64,000 nt of DNA, from NCBI GenBank assembly GCA_016169945.1, contig JADLSH010000162.1, forward strand, positions 248,001 to 312,000, in the 5' to 3' direction. Of the stretch, positions 47,901 to 59,900 are shown in pieces; within the stretch, counting starts at the first letter, position 1, and every line of letters begins with the position of its first letter. Both the position numbers and the translations under genes were made by a program. Source of the stretch: Trachythela sp. YZ-2020 (taxonomy: Eukaryota; Cnidaria; Anthozoa; Malacalcyonacea; Clavulariidae). The notes beneath the pieces are model-generated. The model had not been told where the DNA came from and ran no database searches. It was given only the letters and a program-made list of their open reading frames with translations.

Positions 47901-50900
47901 AACTTTATTTATACTGGATAGTTCTATCAGTTCTAAACTGTTCTCCCTAGAGGTCCAGTAAGAGTCATCTCTTATTGATCCAGTGTTACTACAGGAGGAA
48001 ACCTAAACTAAACTAACTTTATTTATTCTGGATAGCTCTATCAGTTCTAAACTGTCCTCCCTAGAGGTCCAGTAAGAATCATCTCTTATTGATCCAGTGT
48101 TACTACAGGAGGAAACCTAAACTAAACTAACTTTATTTATACTGGATAGCTCTATCAGTTCTAAACTGTTCTTCCTAGAGGTCCAGTAAGGGTCATCACT
48201 TATTGATCCAGTGTTAATACAAGAGGACACCTAACTACCCGAGGGGGAGGGGGGTAAGCTAATAGAGGCTTCACGGTTCAGATGCATTTACCTAAATTCA
48301 GCTTTTACTTCGTTTTCATCTGTTTGTTTTAAATGAACAACATCTGCTTGTTTTATGAAATATCTTCCACGTTCAACTAAGGCCTAATAAAAGATGAAAA
48401 GAAAGAATACAGCAATTGACAATAGGTTTGTTCAAATAACCATACCATACCATACCATACCATACCATACCATACCATACCATACCATACCATACCATAC
48501 CATACCATACCATACCATACCATACCATACCATACCATCAGGGCCGTAGCTAGACACGATAATTGGGGGTGTGTATATTCATATATTCATGTTTACATAC
48601 CGTAAAAACAATCGCTTTCAAAAGAAATCCGTCGGGCAGAACACGAATATATTAATATACACCCCCCCAATTATCGGTCTAGCTACGGCCCTGCATACCA
48701 TACCATACCATACCATACCATACCATACCATACCATACCATACCATACCATACCATACCATACCATACCATACCATACCATACCATAACCCGTCTATACC
48801 TAACCCAAACGAAGAGTCTTCGCTTGAAACGTCAAAATAATCTTAATATTTTTCAGGTAGTTCAGACACCAATCACAGAATCTCTAATAGTGACAATGGC
48901 TTACCGGACAGTTATCGATTCGCTGCTGAACTTCTTTGAGGTGCTTTTCACGACGGAGCCTTGTACTGGCCTAAGAATTTGGGCAAAACACAAAGCGATA
49001 AACACGTAACCACGCAATAAGTTTGTCAAACACAAATGTTTTGTCCTCGACAGTAGAAGAATAACTAGCGGAAATCTATATAAACATGCTCCCGTGGCCC
49101 AGTTGGTTAGTGCGTCGTACTTATAAGCAGTACCGGAGTATATGCGAAGGTCGAGGATTCGATCCCTTCCGGGAGCACGTTTGATACTATTGTACATCTT
49201 TGTATTTTGCAGTATTATACCCTCAATTGCGACCTTTAACAAATATTATATAGTGCTTTCTTTAACTTTAATGGCAACTGAGCTATTGTGATGCCCGATT
49301 GAGATAAATATATGTACACATTCAACGCGAGATATCCAATTCAAAGATTCAAGGAGCTTTATAGGGAAATTAGACACATATACAATCTATTAATAGTATT
49401 AAAAGCAATTAAAAACACTCCTATTTCGCATAGCATACGACATCAGTTCTTAGCATTTCGTAAACTTTACTATTTTAATGTCAGTTTTCCATTTTCAAAT
49501 TTTTTTAGCCATAGTATTTTATGGACTTCATAGAATCATAATATATATATATAGTTTTTAATATTCATTTTGTAATAGCTTTAGTGAGTTTGGGAAGTTA
49601 GAACGACAACGACATCAAACCAAATTACTTACGTTTTTGTATTCGAGCAAAAAAGCATACATTACTAAACTATATTCGCCTCTTAAAAGTACTTATCATG
49701 CATTCTTTTAAACAAGTCTTAAGTACGACCTCGAACGCTATGAGTGTTGGCGCGGTTATGGGACGTAAAAATGATGTAAATAACGTAGTAGTTTGAGCAA
49801 GAACGGCGTATTGGAATGCATGCTGAAGGGAATACACTGCATAGTCGCATTTGCCTTACCGAGTAAAAATGCTATTGTTACTGAACACGTTTTCATTACA
49901 AGCTTCGTTTATGTTTCCCAAATTCACTAGAGACCTTACGATGTAGGACGGCAACGCGAACGACGACGGCCAAAACAAACTCCTTCAAATAAATCAACTA
50001 AATAAAATTTCTCGTGTATTATCAATCGTATGAATTCACTTCAGTTTGAGGAAGTTGAGATAAGGGCTTTTTGGTTTAGAAGATTTCTACTTCAGTACTA
50101 GTGAACAAATTTGCTGAGTACCACTTCTCGCGGCTTGAAATGCAAACGTTGAACACAAGACGTAAAAATCTGGGCCTGGTTGTTCAAAGCTCGGTTAGCG
50201 CCAACCCTGGGTTAAACTTTAACCCACTGTTTTGGGTTATGTATTTCTGCATGGCCGTTCGTTTCAAAACTTTAGAAAATAAAACGTCTATTGATCCAGA
50301 AAATATTTCTAGAGAAACATATTCAACTTTATAAGCAAGCTGTTGGGAAGTTTGATTTGAAGATTTTCGTTAACCTAGGGTTAGGCTAACCTGCTTTTGA
50401 ACAACCGGCCCCTGTAGTTTACCTCATCAAAAAGTAACTTTAATTGTTTCAACTGTTCAATTGCTTTCATCAATTTCTTGTTGTCCTCGTGTTCCGCAGG
50501 TGTTTGGTGAAGAAACGACTCCAATAGACAGATATACCTGAGCAAAAGAATGAGGCGAATATTTAACTCACATGAGGTTAGATGATGCCAGTATATGGTG
50601 TATGGGTAAATATCAAGATTTCCGCTCGAGTATTCCATCTACTAACACCTTCAACTATTAATCCTATGGAACGAGATGCCGAGAAAAATCTTGATTTGCA
50701 TTGAGCACACAAAAGACGAGATAGATTCAGACTATTTCACATCGTCGAACATGACTTGTTCATGACAGTTCAATGACCAAATAGAAACCAGGCTTAAGGG
50801 ATATTGGTCTAGTGTTACTACAGGAGGAAACCTTAACTAAACTAACTTTATTTATGCTGAATAGCTCTATCAGCTCTCTACTAACATGCGACTAAAGCCC

Positions 50901-53900
50901 CGGTCAAATGAGGTTGAGAGTTGATGAGAGCAAATGAGAGAGCAACCCCGCTCTCGTTTTTGACCCAACTCTCATCGACTTCATGCACTTCTCTCAACTC
51001 GTCTCAACTCATCGACTCTCATCAACTTTCATCATCAACTCCCAACTCTCATCAACTCTCATCAACTTTCATCAACTCTCATCAACTCTCATCGACTCTC
51101 ATCAACTCTCATCGACTCTCATGCACTCTCATCGACTCTCATGCACTCTCCTCAACTCTCATCAACTCTTATCAACTCTCATCAACTCTCATCGACTCTC
51201 ATGCACTCTCATGCACTCTCATCAACTCTCATCAACTCTCATCAACTCTCATCGACTCTCATGCACTCTCATCAACTCTCATCAACTCTCATCAACTCTC
51301 ATCAACTCTCATCAACTCTATCAACTCTCATCAACTCTCATCAACTCTCATCAACTCTCATCAACTCTCATCAACTCTCATCAACTCTCATCGACTCTCA
51401 TCAACTCTCATCAACTGTCATCAACTCTCATCAACTCTCATCAACTCTCATCAACTCGTATCAACTCTCATCAACTCTCATCGACTCTCATGCACTCTCA
51501 TGCACTCTCATCAACTCTCATCAACTCTCATCGACTCTCATCGACTCTCATGCACTCTCATCAACTCTCATCAACTCTCATCAACTCTCATCAACTCTCA
51601 TCAACTCTCATCAACTCTCATCAACTCTCATCAACTCTCATCAACTCTCATCAACTCTCATCAACTCTCATCAACTCTCATCAACTCTCATCAACTCTCA
51701 TCAACTCTCATCAACTCGTATCAACTCTCATCAACTCTCATCAACTCTCATCAACTCTCATCAACTCTCATCAACTCTCATCAACTCTCATCAACTCTCA
51801 TCAACTCTCATCAACTCTCATCAACTCTCATCAACTCGTATCAACTCTCATCAACTCTCATAAACTTTGAGCTGGTTCAAATTTTGATGAGAGTTGATGA
51901 GAGTTTTGCTCGTTTGACGGGTCATGAGAGTTGCATAAGAATTTTAAACAACTATAGTCAGACCAATGTTTTGCACTTTCTATAAGAATTAGCTTAACAA
52001 AATAACACGTTATGACTGTGTCCATAACAAGAAAAGCTAAGAAGGAAATTTAAACACTTTGTTTACCAAAATTCTCAGGGCTCCATTTTGTGCGCTAAAT
52101 TATTTCTGTCGCAACTCTCATGCAACTCTTGTTCTCGTTTGACCAGGGCATGAGAGTTGAACAAACTCTTGTGCAAACTCTCGCTTGCCAACTCTCATCA
52201 ACTCTCGTCCTCGTTTGACCGGGGCTTAAGCCGTATTATCGACTGTATATTGCACGAATCGAATAACAAAGGGCTGCGTTATGACTTAAGGTATAGTACT
52301 TACTCGTGTATTCGCTTCGTAGGAGCCAACAGCAAGTTAGGCAGGCTGAAAGAAAGAACAAATTCTCAAATCGGGCAAAGAGTTAAGGTTAAAGGATGAG
52401 GGGGGGGGGGGGGGGCTGATCACCTTTCCTTGCTGAATTGCGAAGGACACAGTTTAAACGTGACCGAGTCCCAAGGCTTATTGGGGGTCTTTGCCTGCCA
52501 CCATGTGACCTATGTCTGATCACAGCCCGAATCCCCGGAGAGAACCAATCACAACTCTACTTACATATTTCTACTTACATAAGTTTTCAAACACATCAAG
52601 TCAGAGCAAGCTATAGTCACCCATACATCAAGTGTAACAATACCCTTCCTCGACCTTCGATAGCAGGCTTAACTCAGGGGCATAAATAAAGTCCCGTACA
52701 GACGAGCAACTTTTCCTTGACAAGTTCCTTGTTCGTGCAAATTTTTCTTTGACAAGTTTTACGAGCCCGTGTATTAACGACACAAGTGAATACTTCATGT
52801 TTATAGTGGCAATGGTCGCTCAACTAGATCGAAAATAAGTGTGCAGTGTCGTACTGCGCATTTCCTTGTCAAGTTTTCCTTGTCGGCCGTACACACGAAC
52901 AATACTCCTTGTTCGAAAGCTGGCATGACTAGCTTTTGAACAAGGCTACTTGTCAAGAAAAACTTGTCAATTTTTTGCCGTACACACGGGCAATGAATAA
53001 AACGTGTGAAGGAAAATTTTGCTCGTCTGTATACGGGGCTTAACAGAGACCTTACGATGTAGGACGGCGACGCGAACGACGACCCCCAAAACAAACTCCT
53101 TCAAATATATCAATTAAATAAAACTTGTCGTGTATTATCAATCGTATGAACTCACTTAAGTTTGAGGAAGTTGAGATAAGGGCTTTTTGGTTAGAAGATT
53201 TCTACTTCAGTACTGAGCCAATTTGCTGAGTACCACTTCTCGCGGCTTGAAATGCGGACGTTGAACCCAAGACGTTAAAAATCTGTAGTTTACCGTTGTA
53301 AAAAGAGCGAGGATGACGTTTAAAACTCCCGTGGGATTTTAATTATTCATTTCTATTCTAAACTACTATGAATTTCATTGTATTTCTAGCCGTCGTCGTC
53401 ACGTTGCCGTCTTAAATCGTAAGGTCTCTAAAGGTACGTTCACACGTTGCGATTTTTTGTCGGGCCGATTTCAGATGCACGTTAATGGTATTTGAAACGG
53501 CAAACGTCATCTGGTGACATCATCAACTGAAAATATTCGTCATTAACATTCAGCAAAACCTAAAATCGTGTGTGAACGTAGCTTAACATTACTGAATACT
53601 GGAGAGAATCTATATAAAGAACATACCTTGAAAGTTTGGCGCTGGGTTGTTTTTCTAATTGCAACAAAAACCCACGAAATGCTGGATGTTGTTTTTGACA
53701 CTAAACAAAAAGTTAATCTCCCTCATTTTAACGATAGCATATGCGCTACTTGTCAAAGTACCATGAAGTACGGGCAAAAATAATGGGTTGTTTAAGTTTG
53801 AACTATAGTTGAAAAAATGATAACTCTTCGGCAATTCGAGCAACATTTAATAAATCATGTCCTTCGACAGGATCAGTTACTAGCCTTGTCAGTAGTTTAT

Positions 53901-56900
53901 TGGCTACTGACGTGCTAACAAAGAGCCCTCGCTCGAAGTGTTATAATTTTTTTTCAGGTAGTTCAGACACAAACCGCGGCAGTTCACAAAAAAACAAAGG
54001 GCAACCAACCTTGTCAATAGTAGCCAACGTCATTGGATAGTTGTTCAGAAAGTTGATATACGCTTTAAATTTTGTGTTAAATTTTATGAATACGTCACCA
54101 AGAAACTAAAATCAGAAAAGACGCATTTAGCATAATTTGTTTGCTCCCATAAGTGTCAATATATTTGAAGTTGACTATCATGTGTAGCGCCATGTGAATC
54201 TTATCAGCTTAATATCTGATATGTTTAGGCAATGCCCAACTTTAATAATGGGGTTTCGGTGGCGCAGTCGTCAGGGCAAGCGCCTTTCACCTCTGAGTCT
54301 TGAGTTCGATTCTCGCTGAGGACTATGCTCATCACACTCATGCGAAAAGGGTAAGTCAACGCTCTGCCAAAAGTCGTGGGTTTTCTCGGGGCACTCCGGC
54401 TTTCTCCCATAGGGAAAGTCGACTGGGTGGGTTAGGATATAAAGATTAGCGTAAAGTAATATCACAATTGTTGTAAAAATAGATAATGTGGGCTGGGTGC
54501 GTGGTACAGGTAAGCTAGATACTTGATGTAATCGGTCACTGAAAAGCCCCAACGGGGAGTGAGCTGAACAATGTATGTCTGTATACAACACCTAACTGAA
54601 ATCTATCAATAGTATCATTAATATTACCTGGTGAGAATCCAAATCTTCTAAACGACACGATAGATCATTTTCAAGTTCCCTTAAAAACACGTAAACGAGT
54701 TAAACAAAAGAAAAAAAGGCATTTCATTTCATGGCTTACTGCATAAAATTCCCGTACAACAGTTGATTATAACTAAACACGCCGTTTTTAATGTACTAAG
54801 TAATATGCAGTTGTCTGATTATACTTAGGGACTTAAGATCTACGACGACGCGGCAGTCGACAACGCCATATAAATATGTGAATATAAAGAGACCGTGATT
54901 GAACAACGTTCTTGATTTAGCTCACAGCTTTTTATTCATGACTTTTAAAACGTTTCAACTGCAGTTATCGACTACAATACATGCTGTAAAACAAACGTGA
55001 AATGCAGCTATTTATCCTTCTGACTTGCCGTCGTCCTGAGGATGTAAAAATGCTCTAGTTGGCGTCGTGAACAAGACAGAGACAACGTCGAGAATCCTCT
55101 TGGGACTACAAGTTTTTCCATTGCTTTATTACAAGCGAAAAACTTCATTGTTAGAAGGGCCGCGTCGTCGACGTTGGCGTTGTAGATCTTAAGCTCCCTA
55201 ATAACACCACACGCAGTCTCGCGAAGGAGAGTGCTTCTAATTTTAATATCTTGAACGCGTGGTACCAGTATAGTGCCCATGCATACGCGATAAGCTGCGA
55301 GTCATTAGAACAAAACTACCTAAAAAATTCAACAAGACATTTGCTACTAACTTCTACTTTTGATCTATTAAGCACTGCAGATTTTCTCAAACCACTTCGC
55401 TTTCCTCCAGTAGAAACACAGAACCAATGATAAGACAAGGCCTTTATTGTAGACATCACTCGGAGTATCTCAACTTATACTATATACCGGGTCCCCCACA
55501 AAAAAAAGTATCGCTGTTTGATTTAATGTAGCGCAAAAACTACAACAGGTATTTCACTCAAATAAGTTTTATTGTATTCAAAAAGGGCCAACTTAAATTT
55601 TGGTATATAACACTTGAATTGTGATAAAGATTTAACCGAGATACGGATGTTTGAAGTTGCGGTACATTTTTAAAATTAGTGAAAAAAACCGATTGATTTG
55701 AAAATAGTTGTCATTTTATCACGAGTATATTGTCAATTTCAATGAAGGTAACTTTAACTTCAGATTATTTCCGAGTAGATTTACTATTTTGTTAGTCTTT
55801 TGTAACCCTTGGGAATAAAAATTGGATAATAATACACATTGACAGAAAATTTAGTTGAAAACATTGAAGACAGCTTCGTGAGGCAATTGTTTTGGCATGT
55901 GAAACTTTGGATGCATGAAGAACTGATCCAAAATTCCTTTGATGGCATGGTTTCCAGAGCAAGACGATGTATTCGATCATGCTCAAGGACAAGCTTTTCC
56001 AGATGATCAAATCTTGATCTTTGGAACGACAACGTTGTACATGCGTTCGTTTGACCAAAATAGAAATATTTATCAAGTTTAACCAAAAATATATTTGATC
56101 GGACCATTTTATGCTAATTTTTGCCATTTTGGCAATTTCAAAAATACTTATTCAACTTCAAACGTCTGTAGCTCGGTCAATATTGCATCAAAATTCAAAT
56201 GTTATACACCAAAATTTAAGTTAGCCCTATAGTTAAATATGAAATATATTTGAGTACAATACCTGTTGTAGTTTGTACGAAATATTAAATCAAACAGCGA
56301 TACTTTTTTGGGGGGACACCGGGTACTTATCAAGGACAAGCTACAAGTGTCAACATTTCTGAAGTCGACCACCATCTGCTGCCCTGCAACGGCTTACTGG
56401 AACACATCTTTTGCCATGAAAATCACAGAACTTACTTGTTTACTGAAAGCAGGGTTTCGCTGTCGTTAAAAATCATTCGAATATTTGCACTTCCAATCAC
56501 CGGCCTACATTTCAAACGACAATATAGCAATGAGCTTCGAGTCTTTAAGATCAACCTACTTGAAAAAATACAACAAGAACTTCGACGTTTCGAGCGAGGG
56601 CTCTTCGTTCGCTAACTTCCAGACGAAGGGCCTTCGCTCGAAACGTCGAAGTTCTTATTGTATTTTTCAGGTAGATTGATCCTGAACACTCGACGCTTAC
56701 TCGTGTCTATGACTGTTGTCGTTGCAACCAAATTCACTCATCAGGGTAGCCACCCATCCACGCTTTATATAATTTAAATGCTTGGTTACCTTTGTTCTAC
56801 AGTATTCTATGCTTGTTGCTAAATTTTAGGCCTGTTTCAGACGCCGCTCTACTCATGCGCCGAACTTAATTGTATTAGGTGCGACGCTGGAGTGACACAA

Positions 56901-59900
56901 GAGCGACAGTGATTCAAACGGCGTATAAAATATAATGTTGTTGACGAGAGAGGAGGGTAATTCGCGCGGGAATTCCAAATACAATTCAAAAAAATAAGTA
57001 AACATCACAAAGTGGCTAATCTAATCCTAATAAATTACAGTAAATTTTGATTTAGGTTCGGCACATGAGTGGAGCGGCGTATGAATCAATGTCGCTCTAA
57101 CGTCGCATAATGCGACAGGCACTGTCGAACTTCTGTCGAACTTATGTCGCTCCAAATTCTGCCGTACCTAATTGAATCATACTTCGCTCTTCTGTCGCAC
57201 CTAATTCGTCATTTAAGTTCGGCGCATGAGTGGAGCGGCGTCTGAAACGGGCCTGAAACGGGACTTATTATAGACCTTTTCACGATTTTTCCAAATTTCT
57301 ATTTTGGCAATTCCAACACCACGGCTGAAAAGAGCAATCCAAAATGAATACAGCTGCAAATTTTGGTGATAATATATCATAGAATAAGGATAATATGGCC
57401 TTGTGAAGTTTGTACATGTTATGCAAACTTCACAAGGCCATTTTATCCTCATTTTATAATAGTTTACCACCAAACTTTGCAAATCTACTAATTTTAATGT
57501 CCTCTTTTCAACTGTGGTGTTGAATTTTCATTTCTTTGCCTAAATATTAACTTAGAAAAACCGTGAAAAGGTCTATTACAGTAGGTTTATTGCAGTGAAC
57601 TTTGAAAAGCCATAATTATACCTGTTAGATTTGATTGAAGCTTCCAGAGGTTTTCTAAACACATCTTGTATAATAGTCAGGGTATTGCAGTATTCTTTCT
57701 CTGTACTGAGAATCTCATGTGCTATTACTGAGCGTCTCTCTCCCAACGATAACCTCTCTGTTAGATTTGGATTCTACAATGAATGAATGAATATATCTGT
57801 CAGAATATTGGTACATTTGGCTAGACCAGGAAGCATGCAGGCGATGTCCGCAAGCTCTATTATTCTTCTAGTCAAAGATTTGAGGGTCATAATCATCACT
57901 CATTGGTCCAGTGTTACTACAGGAGGAAGCCTAAACTAAACTAACGATATTTATACTGGATAGCTCTATCAGTTCTAAAATCTAAACTGTTCACCCTAGA
58001 GGTCCAGTAAGGATCATCTCTTGTTGATCCAGTGTTACTACAGGAGGAAACCTAAACTAAACTAACTTTATTTATACGGGATACCTCTATCAGTACTAAA
58101 CTGTTCTTCCTAGAGGTCCAGTAAGGGTCATCTCTTACTGATCCAGTGTTACTACAGGAGGAAATCTGAACTAAACTAACTTTATTTATACTGGATAGCT
58201 CTGTCAGTTCTAATCGGTTCTCTCTAGAGATCCAGTAAAGGTCATCTTTTACTGATCCAGTGTTACTACAGGAGAAAACCTAAACTAAACTAACTTTATT
58301 TATACTGGATAGCTCTATCAGTTCTAAACTGTTCTCCCTAGAGGTCCAGTAAGGATCATCTCTTATTGATCCAGTGTTACTACGGGAGGAAACCTAAACT
58401 AAACTAACTTTATTTATACTGGATAGCTCTATCAGTTCTAAACTGTTCTTCCTAGAGTCCAGTAAGGGTCATCTCTTATTGATCCAGTGTTACTACAGGA
58501 GGAAACCTAAACTAAACTTACTTTATTTATTTATTTATACTGGATACCTCTATCAGTTCTAAACTGTTCTCCCTAGAGGTCCAGTAAGGATCATCTCTTA
58601 TTGATCCAGTGTTACTACGGGAGGACACCTAAACTAAACTAACTTTATTTATACTGGATAGCTCTATCAGTTCTAAACTGTTCTCCCTAGAGGTCCAGTA
58701 AGGATCATCTCTTATTGATCCAGTGTTACTACAGAAGGAAACCTAAACTAAACTAACGATATTTATACTGGATAGCTCTATCAGTTCTAAACTGTTCTTC
58801 CTAGAGGTCCAGTAAGAGTCATTCGTTATATCTCCAGTGCTACTTACAGGAGGAAACCTAAACTAAACCAACATCGTTTTACACTGGATAGCTCTATCAG
58901 TTCTAAACTGTTCTTTTCATAAAGGTTCAGTATCCCTTATGGTCTCAGTGTTATTACAGGAAGTATCCTAAGCAACATAAACCAAAGTTCTTAACGAACT
59001 TTATTTAAACTGGATAACAGCATCGGTTCTAAACTATTCGGTTCTAAAACGTCATCCCTTATTGGCGGAGTGTTACTACAGGGGGAAACCGAGTGCCAAG
59101 TGTTTGCAAGAGTTAAGCTAGAGGCATTCTTCTCATATGGTAAAATTACAATCAGACAACTCCATTTTGCTCAATTGAATCCCGGTAACAGATAAAGAGG
59201 TGAAAAAACACATCCATGCATATAAGAGGTTCATTCTTACCGTTGTTTCTTCTTTCGATTTCCAATGCTCATCTTCTGACTCAAAGTCATCTTCTGAATG
59301 AACATGTTCTCCTTCCTTCAACGGCTCTTTTTCGTCAAGCGGCGCTTTCTAAAGGAACATAACGTTAAACCTACTTAGTAATTTTAATACGATAATTGAC
59401 AATGACTATTAATGTACTTTAAAGTGCTACTAAGCCCCAAAATTATTTTTGTATATGTGTAATATTTGTATCATTCTGAGAAGAAATGTAATATATCTTT
59501 ATAGTAAAAATCCTCATCTTGATCAACTTTTTCACTGTCAAAGTTTCCGGATATGATGTCATTAGTGAATTTTAGCATAAAACAAAACAAAGGAAAATTA
59601 ATTTAAAATTCATCTAATGACATCAGTAGATAGCCTGCAGGTATAGCCCCTCTTACGTCAGCACTTTTCCGGAGCTCTTACCCATGTGAATTAGTTTCCA
59701 GGCCAGCCGTGTGAACAGGTGCGCGCGCATGTTGACAGAAAGCATGTAAAAACTTGTTTCAAACGGGTTTTGGCTATTGTGTTTCAGGAAAAACGTCATA
59801 TCGTTCGATTGTTTTTGGCGCCCTGATTTTGAAATGTATTTAGTTGTACCGCTTCCCTGTACAGTTATTATTACCCCGATGGCTTACTTATTTATCTCAA

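Noticed and set aside
46427..48232. Regular array as a CRISPR
   Set aside because: Units are adjacent without unique spacers, the DNA is animal, and no cas genes exist.
50921..51985. Three overlapping long open frames with a repeating decapeptide
   Set aside because: The 10-bp repeat unit makes every plus frame open and gives the same STLINSHQLS peptide. This is an arithmetic effect of the minisatellite.
54225..54591. Minus-strand frames over 54.2-54.6 kb and 61.8-62.1 kb as related small genes
   Set aside because: Their similarity (both contain LGLFSDRLHQVS) is due to the SINE tail read backwards.
55008..55280. 90-codon minus frame as a RhoGEF exon
   Set aside because: It crosses the inverted ends of a MITE, and no flanking splice sites fit the phase of neighbouring exons.
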